Source of the DNA: an uncultured Tropicimonas sp.
GTDB lineage: Bacteria; Pseudomonadota; Alphaproteobacteria; Rhodobacterales; Rhodobacteraceae
Length of the DNA: 64,000 nucleotides
Direction of reading: 5' to 3'
Assembly (NCBI GenBank): GCA_947495685.1
Contig: CANLZY010000028.1
Coordinates: 1-64,000 of the forward strand
Made by a program: the position numbers and the translations under genes. Shown in pieces: positions 53,706 to 63,716 of the stretch; within the stretch, counting starts at the first letter, position 1; each line of letters starts with the position of its first letter. Below the pieces are notes generated by a model. It worked only from the letters and a program-made list of their open reading frames with translations. It was not told the DNA's origin and searched no databases.

Positions 53706-54455
53706 TCAGCTGTCGTCGCGTTCTTCGTCCACGACTTTCTTCATGCCGGCATAGGGTAGGTAGCCGCGCAGCAATTGCGATCCGACGACGAATGTCGGCG
53801 TCCCGGAGATCTGCATCCGTTGCCCCAATGCACGGTTTTCCGCAATGATCGCGTCCACTTCCGGCGCGTTCATCATCGCCGCGATCTTCTCTCCGTCGAG
53901 GCCCAGATCAGATGCCAGCGCACGGACCGAGACGTCGTTGACCTCTCCGCGGAACGAGATCAGGGAATCGTGCACCTGCTCATAGGCCTCGTCGCCAAAG
54001 ACCAACCGGGTGGCCAGCGCCATGCGCGAGGATGCCACGGATTGTTCGCCCAGGATGGGGAATTCCTTCATGATCAGGCGGATGTTTCCATCGGTTTCGA
54101 CCAGTTTACTCACTTCGGGATAGGCCTTGCGGCAATAGCTGCACCGGTAGTCGACGAATTCGACAATGGTCACGTCGCCGTCCGGATTTCCGCCAACCCA
54201 GCTCGTTTCGCTCTCGAACAGGTCCGTCGCGTTGGTCTGTACCAAGGTGATGTCCGTCGCGGATTGCTCATCGGCGTTTCGCTGCTCAAGTACGGCGATG
54301 GCCTCCATCAGCACCTCGGGATTGTCCATCAGATAGGCTCGGACTTCGGCTCGGAAGGCCGCGCGATCGGCCCCGGACAGGTCGGTCAGATCCGACGCCA
54401 CTGCGGGCATGGCAAGGCCCAGGCACAGGGCGCCGGCAAGGGTAAGGGCTTTCAT
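53706..54455 (-). CDS. Periplasmic DsbA-family thiol oxidoreductase (ScsC-like)
   Basis: 249 aa. Signal peptide (MKALTLAGALCLGLAMPAVA). N-terminal helical segment (FRAEVRAYLMDNPEVLMEAI, AVLEQRNADEQ), as in trimeric ScsC-type proteins, then a thioredoxin fold with CSYC (YRCSYCRKAYPEV) and the cis-Pro loop SGTPTFVVG. It acts on disulfides of exported proteins. The start codon overlaps the stop of the M48 gene (ATGA), so they form an operon. Confidence 0.9.
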   Translation of the reverse strand: MKALTLAGALCLGLAMPAVASDLTDLSGADRAAFRAEVRAYLMDNPEVLMEAIAVLEQRNADEQSATDITLVQTNATDLFESETSWVGGNPDGDVTIVEFVDYRCSYCRKAYPEVSKLVETDGNIRLIMKEFPILGEQSVASSRMALATRLVFGDEAYEQVHDSLISFRGEVNDVSVRALASDLGLDGEKIAAMMNAPEVDAIIAENRALGQRMQISGTPTFVVGSQLLRGYLPYAGMKKVVDEERDDS

Positions 54456-55474
54456 CAGCGGAATTTCCTCTTTGCTTGGGTTTCAGCGACGTCGACAATG
54501 TCCTGTGCGCGTCGCCACCCGTTGGAGCCGCGGGGCAAAGGCCCCAAGGCGCGTTTCGCATGAATACCGGTGTCCTTCAACCGGCCGATCATGGCATATC
54601 GTTTGGCGGTCACGACCGGGGCCATGCCGTTCTGTCCGGCCTGCGAATAGGCAATGCCCAGATCGCGTACCATGTCGGGGCTGAACGGTTCGCGTGGTCG
54701 GGAGGCACCCAACACCTTGAGCGCCTTGACCCGGCGCTGCGTCCAGCCGGGGTTGCGCGGATAGGTTGACAGCTTGACCCGCGAGCCGGCGTACCAGTCG
54801 GTGGAGGCGGCGTCCGTGCCATCGATCCCCTTGCAATAGGCAGTGGCGTCGCCAGGCATGGCGCGCACCTGGTCGCACGACAGCGGATGGCTCAGAACAC
54901 ACGGATCCTGGCGGGAGATATCGAGCGATTCCTGTCCGTGAAAGATGTCCAGCACATCGACCATTCCATTGGGGTCAATCTCGGCCCGCCCCATATCGCG
55001 AGGGGCGGAATGGTCGGCCTCTGCCTCTTCAGCGCGGGTGTGTCCAGCGAATACCTGCCGGGCCAAGCTCTGGCTGCCTATGGCGATCCCGGCCGGGGCA
55101 CTCGGATTGGACTGTGCCATGATGGCCGGCAACACGACGCCGGCCAGTGCGGTGTTGCGGGCATTGCGCAGGTTTTCAAAACAACGGGTCAGGTGATCAT
55201 TGGCGATATGGGCAATCTCGTGGGCGATCACGCCTTGCAGCACATCGGGCGTTTCGGCCTTCAGGATCAGGCCCGAGCGGATCATGATCGTGCGTGTCTC
55301 CAGCACAAAGGCGTTCAGGTTGCTGTCCTGCAACACCAGGATAGGCAAGCTGCCCGTCGACTGTCCGACGGCACCCCGCAGGTTCACCTTCGCTTGGGCT
55401 GGAAGGATGGCAGCCAGCAACAGGCAGGGGGCCAAAACGAGATTGATCGCGCGTCGACTGTTTCCTCCCGCCAT
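54455..55474 (-). CDS. Exported M48-family metalloprotease
   Basis: 339 aa. Start at MAGGNSRRAINL; signal peptide (LVLAPCLLLAAILPAQA). Zinc motif HEIAHIAND with the third ligand region EEAEADHSAP. The part after the protease domain contains a region with Cys (QDPCVLSHPLSCDQVRAMPG) and a C-terminal helical repeat part (LGIAYSQAGQNG). BepA-like proteases of this type watch over outer-membrane proteins. Operon with the DsbA-type gene suggests joint envelope quality control. Confidence 0.85.
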   Translation of the reverse strand: MAGGNSRRAINLVLAPCLLLAAILPAQAKVNLRGAVGQSTGSLPILVLQDSNLNAFVLETRTIMIRSGLILKAETPDVLQGVIAHEIAHIANDHLTRCFENLRNARNTALAGVVLPAIMAQSNPSAPAGIAIGSQSLARQVFAGHTRAEEAEADHSAPRDMGRAEIDPNGMVDVLDIFHGQESLDISRQDPCVLSHPLSCDQVRAMPGDATAYCKGIDGTDAASTDWYAGSRVKLSTYPRNPGWTQRRVKALKVLGASRPREPFSPDMVRDLGIAYSQAGQNGMAPVVTAKRYAMIGRLKDTGIHAKRALGPLPRGSNGWRRAQDIVDVAETQAKRKFR

Positions 55475-55530
55475 TGACTGCCCCTGTCCCGGTTGAGATA
55501 CCCCGTTCCGGGCAGAGTAAGGAGAAAGCG

Positions 55531-56670
55531 ATGCGGGCATCAAGACGAAGTGATGTCGATCCCTTCATCGTGATGGATGTGATGGAGGCCGCGCGGCAGG
55601 CCGAGGCCGCCGGGCGCCACATCATCCACATGGAGGTCGGCCAACCGGGAACACCGGCGCCGCTGGGCGCGCGCGAGGCTTTGACCCGCGCGATGACACA
55701 GGACTCTCTGGGGTACACCGTCGCCCTTGGCGTGCCTGAATTGCGCGCCAGGATCGCGCGACTCTATCGCGACTGGTACGGGCTGGACCTGAACCCGGAT
55801 CGCGTGATCGTGACGCCCGGGTCCTCCGGCGCCTTCCTTCTGGCGTTCACGGCACTGTTCGATGCCGGCGACAGGGTGGGGCTGGGCGAGCCGGGCTATC
55901 CGTCCTACCGGCAGATCCTCAAGGCATTGAGCCTTTATCCGGTCGGGTTGCGCACACGGCTGGAAAACCGGCTGCAACCGGTGCCCGACGAGGTGCCCGC
56001 CAACCTGCACGGCCTGATCGTTGCCTCGCCGGCCAACCCGTCGGGCACCATGCTGTCGCGGGAGGCGCTGGCCGGGTTGATCGAGCGCAGTGCCGAGATC
56101 GGGGCCTCCTTCATCTCGGACGAGATCTATCACGGCATCCAGTATGAGGGCCGGGCCATCAGCGCGCTGGAGATCAGCGACGATGTCTGTGTGATCAACT
56201 CCTTTTCGAAATACTTCTCGATGACCGGCTGGCGGGTCGGCTGGATGGTCGTGCCAGAGACGGACGTGCGCATGTACGAGCGTCTGGCCCAGAACATGTT
56301 CATCTGCGCGCCCCATGCCAGCCAGGTCGCCGCGTTGGCGGCGATGGAATGTGACGCCGAGTTGCAGGCGAACATGGCCGCCTACACCAAAAACCGCCGC
56401 CTGATGCTGGAGGGGCTGCCAAAGGCCGGGTTTGACCGGATCGCACCACCCGACGGGGCGTTCTATGTCTATGCGGACGTGTCCGATATCACGGGCGACA
56501 GTCTCGGCTTTTGCCGGGAAATCCTTGAGCAGGTCGGTGTCTCCGTAACGCCGGGGCTGGATTTCGATCCACACCGCGGGCACGGCACGATCCGGTTTTC
56601 CTATGCGCGGGCGACAACGGACATCGCAGAAGGGCTGGAGCGGCTCAAGACCTTCATGGGCCGCCGCTGA
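55531..56670 (+). CDS. Class I/II aminotransferase (PLP)
   Basis: 379 aa fold-type I enzyme. Start with AAGGAG upstream. Signatures: HMEVGQPGTPAP, YTVALGVPELRARIA, GSSGAFLLAF, ASPANPSGTML, the Asp in FISDEIYHGIQY, the PLP Lys in NSFSKYFSMTGWRVGW, and the substrate Arg in TIRFSYA. Closest to aspartate/aromatic-type aminotransferases; the exact substrate pair cannot be set from sequence. Divergent from the M48 gene. Confidence 0.9.
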   Translation: MRASRRSDVDPFIVMDVMEAARQAEAAGRHIIHMEVGQPGTPAPLGAREALTRAMTQDSLGYTVALGVPELRARIARLYRDWYGLDLNPDRVIVTPGSSGAFLLAFTALFDAGDRVGLGEPGYPSYRQILKALSLYPVGLRTRLENRLQPVPDEVPANLHGLIVASPANPSGTMLSREALAGLIERSAEIGASFISDEIYHGIQYEGRAISALEISDDVCVINSFSKYFSMTGWRVGWMVVPETDVRMYERLAQNMFICAPHASQVAALAAMECDAELQANMAAYTKNRRLMLEGLPKAGFDRIAPPDGAFYVYADVSDITGDSLGFCREILEQVGVSVTPGLDFDPHRGHGTIRFSYARATTDIAEGLERLKTFMGRR

Positions 56671-56768
56671 CAGGACCGACAAGCGACAGGTCGGGCCGGA
56701 AATGCCTTCCGGCCGCGGCGGTCATGCGGTAGGTTGCCGGAAACGGCATCAGACCGGGCAGGCGTTTC

Positions 56769-57983
56769 ATGATCCTTCGCATATTGGCCATGCTGGCCGT
56801 CATCGGCCTTGGCCCCGGAATCCTTCCAGCCGGGGCGCAGGATCTGTTCGCCCTGGCGCGACTTGACCCCGAGCGGTCCGAAATCCTCGATCGAACCGAC
56901 GGGTTTGACCTGATCCTGACGATCAGCCAGCCGGTGCCGTACCGGGTGACCTTGCTGGATGAGCCGCCACGGCTGGTCCTGGATTTTCGCGAAGTGGATT
57001 TCGAACGGCTGCGCGTTGGCGGGTTGGGCTTCAGCGAGGCCGTGCACGCCGTGCGTCACGGGGCCATTCAGGCGGGTTGGTCGCGGCTGGTGATCGATCT
57101 TGCTGGCCCCTACGCGGTGGAGACCGCCGCGATGGACACAAGCGCCGAGGACGGAAGTGCCCGAATCGATGTGGCGGTGCGCCTGACCGATCAGGCCACA
57201 TTTGCGTCGCGGGCAATGACGGTGGTGCCGGACATTCAGGATCCTGCCGAAAGCGTCAGCACCGCGCCCTCGGATGATGGCGTGCTGACGGTGGTGCTGG
57301 ATCCCGGGCACGGCGGTGTCGATCCGGGCGCGATCCACGAAGACATTCACGAAGCCGACCTGGTGCTGACCTTTGCGCGTGAATTGCGCGAGGCTCTTGT
57401 CAGGGCGGGCGGCTTTGAGGTGGTCATGACCCGCGACGCAGACGAATTCGTCTCGTTGGAGGCCCGCATCGACGTTGCACGCCGCGCGTCGGCCGACGTG
57501 TTCCTGTCAATTCACGCCGACGCGGTGTCCGAGGGGATAGCACGGGGGGCTCAGGTCTATACGCTGTCGGCAGAGGCATCCTCGGCGGCGTCGGCCAAGC
57601 TGGCCGAGCGTCACAACCGGGCGGACCTGCTGGCCGGGATCGATCTGACCGGGCAGGATGACGAGGTCGCCCGGGTGCTGATGTCGCTGGCCCGTACCGA
57701 GACCACGCCGCGCACCGATGCACTGGCCGACGCCCTGCTGGACGGCTTCCGGCAGGCCGGTGTCAAACTGCACAAGCGCCCTCGTGAATACGCCGGGTTT
57801 TCGGTGCTCAAGGCCCCGGACATTCCGTCCGTTCTGGTCGAAATCGGTTTCATGTCGAGCCCCAGCGAATTGAAAAAGCTTCAAAACCCGGATTGGCGGC
57901 ATGCCGCCGCGACAGCCGTCGTCGATGCATTGCAGGCCTGGGCCGAAGACGACCGTGCGCAGGCCCCCCTCAGGCGGCAGTAG
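56769..57983 (+). CDS. N-acetylmuramoyl-L-alanine amidase (AmiC type)
   Basis: 404 aa. Signal peptide (MILRILAMLAVIGLGPGILP). An N-terminal AMIN domain (residues 25-135) for septal or wall targeting, then Amidase_3 from about 175: zinc His in VLDPGHGGVDPGA, Glu in HEADLVL, His in FLSIHADAVSEG, and catalytic Glu in SVLVEIGFMSSPSE. It cuts the amide between MurNAc and the stem peptide at cell separation. Such amidases need LytM-type activators such as EnvC or NlpD. Confidence 0.93.
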   Translation: MILRILAMLAVIGLGPGILPAGAQDLFALARLDPERSEILDRTDGFDLILTISQPVPYRVTLLDEPPRLVLDFREVDFERLRVGGLGFSEAVHAVRHGAIQAGWSRLVIDLAGPYAVETAAMDTSAEDGSARIDVAVRLTDQATFASRAMTVVPDIQDPAESVSTAPSDDGVLTVVLDPGHGGVDPGAIHEDIHEADLVLTFARELREALVRAGGFEVVMTRDADEFVSLEARIDVARRASADVFLSIHADAVSEGIARGAQVYTLSAEASSAASAKLAERHNRADLLAGIDLTGQDDEVARVLMSLARTETTPRTDALADALLDGFRQAGVKLHKRPREYAGFSVLKAPDIPSVLVEIGFMSSPSELKKLQNPDWRHAAATAVVDALQAWAEDDRAQAPLRRQ

Positions 57984-58593
57984 GCCCGTCGTAGCGGGCC
58001 ATCCAGATGGTGTGGCCCCGGCACTCGGGATCTTCGGGCGCAAAAGCCAATTCGGAAAACCCATGGGTCGCGAACAGGCGGCGGTAGTCGTCCGGGGCAA
58101 GGCTCGCGTGATAGACCGGCGCATCCACCACGCGCCCGATGCGCTCGCTGGCGCTTGGGCCGGTGGTCAGCATCACGATGGCGCGCGGCGCGGCATGGGC
58201 GGCAAAGACCGCAAACATGCGACGCTGATCGGCCGGGCACAGGTGGAAAAAGCTGTTCCACCCCAGGATCGCATCGAACCGTCTGCCCAGTGACAGGTGG
58301 CGCATGTCGGCCTGATGAGAGGGCCGGTGCGGCAGCGAGGTCCGGAACCCGGCGATCATGCTGGCCGCGCCATCGACGCCGGTCACCTCGGCCCCTTGGG
58401 CGTCAAGCCAGGTCGCGATTGGCGTTCCCGTCCCGCACCCCAGATCGAGCACGCGAGGGCCGGGGGCCGCCGCCAACATCCGTTCCAGCCAGGGGCGTTC
58501 GAACAACGTGCGTGACCGTTCGGCGGCCCATGCCGGACCAACCCGCTCATAGGTGGGCAAGATATCTTCGGGGCCGGTCTCGGAATCGGTCAT
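57970..58593 (-). CDS. Class I SAM-dependent methyltransferase
   Basis: 207 aa. Rossmann-type motif I VLDLGCGTGTPIATWL, motif II VTGVDGAASMIAGFR and post-motif DAILGWNSFFHL, followed by a C-terminal part with the usual strand order. The substrate is unknown; small molecules are likely. Convergent with the amidase gene, overlapping its end by 14 bp. Confidence 0.88.
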   Translation of the reverse strand: MTDSETGPEDILPTYERVGPAWAAERSRTLFERPWLERMLAAAPGPRVLDLGCGTGTPIATWLDAQGAEVTGVDGAASMIAGFRTSLPHRPSHQADMRHLSLGRRFDAILGWNSFFHLCPADQRRMFAVFAAHAAPRAIVMLTTGPSASERIGRVVDAPVYHASLAPDDYRRLFATHGFSELAFAPEDPECRGHTIWMARYDGPTAA

Positions 58594-58746
58594 CCCGCCA
58601 GACGACGCGAAAATCGCGGGTTATTCCAGCCGTTGCGGTGATTTTTGCCAAGGATCGTGCGGTGATCGGCGTCTTACGTCGGGACAGGCCACGGGATCGT
58701 GAGCAAAAAACCGGCGCCCTGTCGCCTATTTGCGGGACGGATCGTT

Positions 58747-58775
58747 TTGACCGCCCCGCGTGGCTTGCGTATAAG
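58747..58775 (+). promoter_or_regulatory. Promoter of the PBP1A gene
   Basis: TTGACC (58747-58752), 17-bp spacer, TATAAG (58770-58775), 26 bp before the start codon. A good housekeeping-type match with a short leader. Confidence 0.65.
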
Positions 58776-58801
58776 CGCGGACAACCAAGACAGGACACTG
58801 C

Positions 58802-61330
58802 ATGCTTCGTGCCATCCTCAGCTTCTTCGGCGGCATCTTCACCCTGATCGTGACCGGCATGCTGTTTGTGGCCTTGCTGGCCGGCGGCGTCATCTGGATG
58901 TACAGCAGCGATCTGCCGGATCACGAGGAACTTGCGCAGTACACGCCCAAGACGATCAGCCGGGTGTATTCGGGCGAGGGCAACATCATCGACGAATTCG
59001 CCGTCGAACGGCGCCTGTTCGTGCCCGCTGCGGATATTCCGGACCTTGTGAAGCAGGCGTTCATCTCGGCCGAGGACAAGAATTTCTACGAGCACAAGGG
59101 CTACGACCTCATGGGCATCGCCTCGGCGGTCGTCGATGCGGCGCAGGGGGCGCGGCTGCGCGGGGCCTCGACCATTACCCAGCAGGTTATGAAGAACTTC
59201 CTGCTGTCCTCGGACCGCTCCGTCGAGCGCAAGCTCAAGGAGATCCTTCTGGCGGCGCGGGTCGAGCAGGCGCTGGACAAGGAAAAGATTCTCGAGCTGT
59301 ACATGAACGAGATCTTCTTGGGCGCCAACTCCTATGGTGTGGCGGCCGCTGCTCAAAGTTATTTCAACAAGAACCTCACTGAACTGGAACCGCACGAGGC
59401 GGCCTATCTGGCGGTGCTTCCCAAGGCGCCGTCGAACTATCATCCGGTCCGCGAACGCGACGAGGCGATCGGTCGCCGCAACTTTGTGCTCAAGGAGATG
59501 TACGAAAACGGCTATCTGGACGAGGCGACCTATCGCAGCGAGCGCGAAATGCCGTTGCGTTCGGTCCAGAACGGCGATTTTCCAAGCTTCCGGCGCAACC
59601 TGCCGCCGCGCGACTATTTCACCGACGAAATCCGCCGCCAGCTGTCCAGCGAATTCGGCCAGGACGAGTTTTTTGGGGGTGGCTTGGCGATCCGCGCCAC
59701 CGTCGACCCCGAACTGCAGGTCGACGCGGCACAATCGCTGCGCACGGCGCTGGAATCATACGACCGCAGCCAGGGGATCTGGCACAAGAGCAAGTTGAAC
59801 GTGCCCGTCGAGACGCTGGATGATGAGGCGAGCTGGCGGGCGGCGCTGGCCGATGTCAAGATTGCGCGTGACATCGATCAGTCCGGCCTCTGGTATCCGG
59901 CGGTTGTCCTGTCCATTGCGGATCAGAGCATGACGCTTGGCGTCGAGGAGACCGAGGGCACGGTTCAGGTGCCCCGCGAAGACATCAAGTGGATGAAGGG
60001 AAGCTTCCAGGACAATTTTGCCCGTGGCAACGTCGTACACGTGCGCAAGATGACGGCCGACAGCGACGGCAGTTTTATCCGCTGGACCTTGCGGCAGGTG
60101 CCCAAGGTTCAGGGCGCCTTCGTGGCCATGGACGTGAAGACCGGTCGGGTGCTGGCCATGCAGGGCGGGTTCTCGTACCAGTCCTCGGTCTACAATCGCG
60201 CAACGCAGGCCGCTCGTCAGCCGGGCTCGGCGTTCAAGCCCTTTGTTTATGCCGCCGCGCTGGATTCGGGGTACACGCCGGCGACGATCGTGGTGGATGC
60301 GCCCATCGAGATCGACACGCCACAGGGTGTGTGGCGCCCCAAGAACGCTTCGGAAAAATTCTATGGGCCGACCCCGCTGCGTACCGGGATCGAGCGGTCG
60401 CGGAACCTGATGACCATCCGTCTGGCGCAGGAAGTCGGCATGGAAACGGTCGCCCGCTACGCCGAGGACTTCGGCGTCTATGACAATCTCGGGCCGTTCC
60501 TCGCCAACGCCCTCGGATCTCAGGAAACGACTCTCTACAAGATGGTGGCCGCCTACTCGATGTTCGCCAATGGCGGCGAACGCGTCGAACCGACGCTGGT
60601 TGACCGGGTGCAGGACCGCTGGGGCAGTACGGTCTATCGGCACGATCAACGCCGGTGCCCCGATTGCGAGGTCGTTTCGTTGCAACCCGGCGTGTCACCG
60701 CGGATCATCTCTGATCGGGAGCAGGCGATCGACGCGATCACCGCCTATCAGTTGACCTCGATGATGCGTGGCGTGGTCGAGCGTGGGACGGCGTCTCGTA
60801 CCGTCGGCAAGGCCGGGTTGGGCGTGCCGGTGGCTGGCAAGACGGGCACCACCAACGACGCCAAGGATGTCTGGTTCGTCGGCTTTACCTCGAATATCGC
60901 TGCTGGATGCTACATCGGGTATGACCAGCCCAAGGCACTGGGGCGGGGCGCCTCGGGCGGCGGCATGTGCGGCCCGGTGTTCGTTCGCTTCATGCGCGAG
61001 GCCATCGCAAAACACGGCGGCGGCGAGTTCGACCTGCCGCCCGGTGGCTACTTCGTGAAGATCGACCGATACAGCGGTGCACGCTTGTCCAATGACGCTT
61101 CCGGCGACAACGTGGTGGCCGAGTATTTCCGCGAAGGCGAGGATCCGGTGTTCGGCATTGCGGCGGCGGCGATCGATGGCGGCTTTGTGATGGGGGCAAA
61201 CGTTCCGATGTTCTCGCGCGGCGAGGACGAGACGTTTTCTCCCAGAACGGTCACGACGTCGACCGGAAAGAAGGTTCAGATCGCACCAAAGGCCAGTTTC
61301 GGCTCTTTGAGTTCGGGCGGTCTCTATTAG
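58802..61330 (+). CDS. mrcA: Penicillin-binding protein 1A, bifunctional
   Basis: 842 aa class A PBP. N-terminal membrane helix (FGGIFTLIVTGMLFVALLAG); GT51 glycosyltransferase with EDKNFYEHKGYD, STITQQVMKNFLLSSDR and ILELYMNEIFLGANSYG; a linker OB-like domain (about 320-420); transpeptidase with the Ser motif in GSAFKPF, SRN in ERSRNLMT and KTGTT. It polymerises and cross-links peptidoglycan. Own promoter directly upstream. Confidence 0.95.
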   Translation: MLRAILSFFGGIFTLIVTGMLFVALLAGGVIWMYSSDLPDHEELAQYTPKTISRVYSGEGNIIDEFAVERRLFVPAADIPDLVKQAFISAEDKNFYEHKGYDLMGIASAVVDAAQGARLRGASTITQQVMKNFLLSSDRSVERKLKEILLAARVEQALDKEKILELYMNEIFLGANSYGVAAAAQSYFNKNLTELEPHEAAYLAVLPKAPSNYHPVRERDEAIGRRNFVLKEMYENGYLDEATYRSEREMPLRSVQNGDFPSFRRNLPPRDYFTDEIRRQLSSEFGQDEFFGGGLAIRATVDPELQVDAAQSLRTALESYDRSQGIWHKSKLNVPVETLDDEASWRAALADVKIARDIDQSGLWYPAVVLSIADQSMTLGVEETEGTVQVPREDIKWMKGSFQDNFARGNVVHVRKMTADSDGSFIRWTLRQVPKVQGAFVAMDVKTGRVLAMQGGFSYQSSVYNRATQAARQPGSAFKPFVYAAALDSGYTPATIVVDAPIEIDTPQGVWRPKNASEKFYGPTPLRTGIERSRNLMTIRLAQEVGMETVARYAEDFGVYDNLGPFLANALGSQETTLYKMVAAYSMFANGGERVEPTLVDRVQDRWGSTVYRHDQRRCPDCEVVSLQPGVSPRIISDREQAIDAITAYQLTSMMRGVVERGTASRTVGKAGLGVPVAGKTGTTNDAKDVWFVGFTSNIAAGCYIGYDQPKALGRGASGGGMCGPVFVRFMREAIAKHGGGEFDLPPGGYFVKIDRYSGARLSNDASGDNVVAEYFREGEDPVFGIAAAAIDGGFVMGANVPMFSRGEDETFSPRTVTTSTGKKVQIAPKASFGSLSSGGLY

Positions 61331-61427
61331 GTTAAAATCCCGGCCAATTTCTGAAAAATTGCCTGCATTGTCGCCAATGCGTGCAAAATTATCTTTTGTT
61401 TGCAGCATGTTGTCGACTTGACGAGCG

Positions 61428-61455
61428 AATGTCCGAGGTTACGATTCAAGGTTGA
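61428..61455 (+). promoter_or_regulatory. Possible promoter of the RTX gene
   Basis: TTGACG (61428-61433), 16-bp spacer, TACGAT (61450-61455), about 80 bp before the start. Moderate match only. Confidence 0.4.
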
Positions 61456-61536
61456 CGGGAATCGGTGCAGCTGGGGTGGCGAGCGCTTCACATCAAATGG
61501 TTTTTGATGACCAAGGCGACGTAAGGGGATTGGGAA

Positions 61537-63621
61537 ATGAACACGATTGGTGAATTCGAGCTTCGGTCTTCCGTGAAGGATTCCGACGCGGCTCCAGAGT
61601 TGTTCGGGGCGACGCATCTTGCGACGCAGGTGATCGGCGGAACGACTTATGTCTACGTCGCGGCCGCGGATGACGACGGAATTCAGATCCTGACGCTGTC
61701 GGACACCGGAAAGCTGAAGGCGGTCGGGTTTGTTGACGACAACGATGCCGAGTTGGGGCTGGACGGGATCGCCCGGATATCGACGGTGACGATCGGGGAG
61801 ACGTCGTTCCTGTATGCGAGTTCGGTCGTGGACAGCGCGGTCACGGTCTTCCGGATCGAGGACGGTTCCGAGGCCGAGGCGGGCAGCCTGACCCATGTCG
61901 AGACCTATTTCAACACGCCCATCGGAGGGCAATCCGCCGAAGGCAAGATCGTGCTGGAATGGAACAGTTACAACCGGGTCCAGACGGTTGGCGACTCTGC
62001 CTACCTGCTGACAACGGCGCTGACATCGGATGCACTGGGTGTCTTCAAGATCGCAGCGGACGGCACGTTGAAACGCACTGATGCTGCGTTCAACGCAGAC
62101 AGTCAGGACCTCCGGCTTGACGGTGCCTACGGGCTGACCAGTCACCAGATCGGACAAAAGACCTTTGTCTTTGTTGGATCGGCTGACGACTTTGGCATCA
62201 GCGTGTTCGAGTTGAGTGCGGCGGGCAAGCTCAACAACGTCTTCAACGTCAAGATCGGCGAAAACAAGGTCGGTGATATCCGCGAGATCGTCGTGATGGA
62301 TGTTGGTGAAGCGACCTATGCCTTTGTGCTGGACGAGGATTACGACACCGTCCGCACCTACGAGGTTTCCAACGGCGGCGCGCTCACATTGCTGGACCAG
62401 ACGCCGCTTGAACTGGGGGAGGGCTTTTCCGTTCTGTCTGGAATGACCTCACTGGAGATCGAGGGCACTCCGTTCTTGCTGCTTTCGGCGGCCCGGCAGG
62501 ACGGAATCGTCGCCATGGCCGTGCAATCGGACGGCAGCCTGGAGGTGGTCGAGTCGATCATTGATTCCTCAACCCTGGATGGATCCAACGACCTGATCGT
62601 CGAGCAGATGGGGGACAGGACCTTTGTCCTGACCACGGCCAAGAACGACGGACGGATCACGGTGCACGAGATCGGCGCCGGTGACGACGCGCTTGCCGGG
62701 AGCATGGGCGATGACCGGATGGCCGGGCAGGCCGGCGATGACGACCTTGTCGGACGCGCAGGCGACGATTGGTTGTCGGGCGGGACCGGCGACGATGTGC
62801 TATCGGGTCACAAGGGGGCCGACATCCTGCTGGGTGGCGCAGGAAAAGACATCCTGCTGGGCGGCGATGGTGATGACCTTCTGAACGGCGGGAGCAATGG
62901 CGACCTGTTGATCGGGGGGGGCGGCAAGGACACGGCCGACTATTCCAGCTCTGGCGGGGCGGTCAAGGTCAACCTAGCCGCCGGAACCGGGATTGGTGGG
63001 CACGCGTCCGGCGATAGTTTCCTGGAGATCGAGAGCCTGATCGGGTCGAGGTTCAAGGACGATCTTCGCGGGGATGGCGCCGGAAACAAGCTGACCGGCT
63101 TGGCCGGGAACGATGTGATGTACGGCGGTGCCGGGGCGGACAAGATGTTTGGCAACAACGGGGCCGACAAGCTGTTTGGCGACGGCGGGAAAGACAAGCT
63201 TGACGGGGGCGGCGGTAGCGACACCCTCAAGGGTGGTGCTGGCAACGACAAGATCATCGGGGGCAAGGGCAACGACCGGCTGTTCGGCGACGCTGGAAAC
63301 GACAAGATGTTGGCAGGTGGCGGCAACGACCGACTGGTGGCGGATGCCGGGGCCGACACGCTGACCGGTGGTGCGGGTAGCGACACTTTCATCTTCGCGG
63401 ATGGGCTTGGCCGTGCCTTTGTCACCGACTTTGCCACGGGCAAAGACGTGATTGACCTGTCCGGTATGACAGGTCTCGACACCTTTGCCGACGTCATGGC
63501 AGCTGCTGATACCCGGAACGGCAACACGATTATCCAGTTCGGTGATACAGGCGACGACACGATCACCCTCAAGGGGGTGATGGATAGCGCGCTTGGAGCG
63601 TCGGACTTCGATTTCGGCTGA
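61537..63621 (+). CDS. RTX calcium-binding protein with beta-propeller N-terminus
   Basis: 694 aa, no signal peptide, as expected for a type I secretion substrate. Residues 20-390 form repeated propeller-like blades (AADDDGIQILTLSDTGKLKA; VGSADDFGISVFELSAAGKL). From about 390 the RTX nonapeptides begin (GDDALAGSMGDDRMAGQAGD, GGAGKDILLGGDGDDLLNGG) and continue to about 610. The end (VIDLSGMTGLDTFADVM, then SALGASDFDFG) is the usual C-terminal secretion-signal region. Role unknown: surface adhesion, enzyme or lactonase-like. No transporter genes are adjacent. AGGGGA precedes the ATG. Confidence 0.88.
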   Translation: MNTIGEFELRSSVKDSDAAPELFGATHLATQVIGGTTYVYVAAADDDGIQILTLSDTGKLKAVGFVDDNDAELGLDGIARISTVTIGETSFLYASSVVDSAVTVFRIEDGSEAEAGSLTHVETYFNTPIGGQSAEGKIVLEWNSYNRVQTVGDSAYLLTTALTSDALGVFKIAADGTLKRTDAAFNADSQDLRLDGAYGLTSHQIGQKTFVFVGSADDFGISVFELSAAGKLNNVFNVKIGENKVGDIREIVVMDVGEATYAFVLDEDYDTVRTYEVSNGGALTLLDQTPLELGEGFSVLSGMTSLEIEGTPFLLLSAARQDGIVAMAVQSDGSLEVVESIIDSSTLDGSNDLIVEQMGDRTFVLTTAKNDGRITVHEIGAGDDALAGSMGDDRMAGQAGDDDLVGRAGDDWLSGGTGDDVLSGHKGADILLGGAGKDILLGGDGDDLLNGGSNGDLLIGGGGKDTADYSSSGGAVKVNLAAGTGIGGHASGDSFLEIESLIGSRFKDDLRGDGAGNKLTGLAGNDVMYGGAGADKMFGNNGADKLFGDGGKDKLDGGGGSDTLKGGAGNDKIIGGKGNDRLFGDAGNDKMLAGGGNDRLVADAGADTLTGGAGSDTFIFADGLGRAFVTDFATGKDVIDLSGMTGLDTFADVMAAADTRNGNTIIQFGDTGDDTITLKGVMDSALGASDFDFG

Positions 63622-63668
63622 TCGGGGTCGCTTGACTTGCGGTGACTTGCGCCGCGGATTATACCAAG

Positions 63669-63702
63669 GGGCCGAGCGGCACTGCTGCTGCACGGCCCTT
63701 TT
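63669..63702 (+). terminator. Terminator after the RTX gene
   Basis: GGGCCG (63669-63674) pairs with CGGCCC (63693-63698), 18-base loop with further pairing, followed by TTTT. It separates the RTX gene from prfB. Confidence 0.75.
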
Positions 63703-63716
63703 CGTACAGGAATGTC

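Noticed and set aside
58547-59734. Minus-strand frame opposite the PBP1A start
   Set aside because: Antisense of a clear GT51 domain; product has no recognisable feature.
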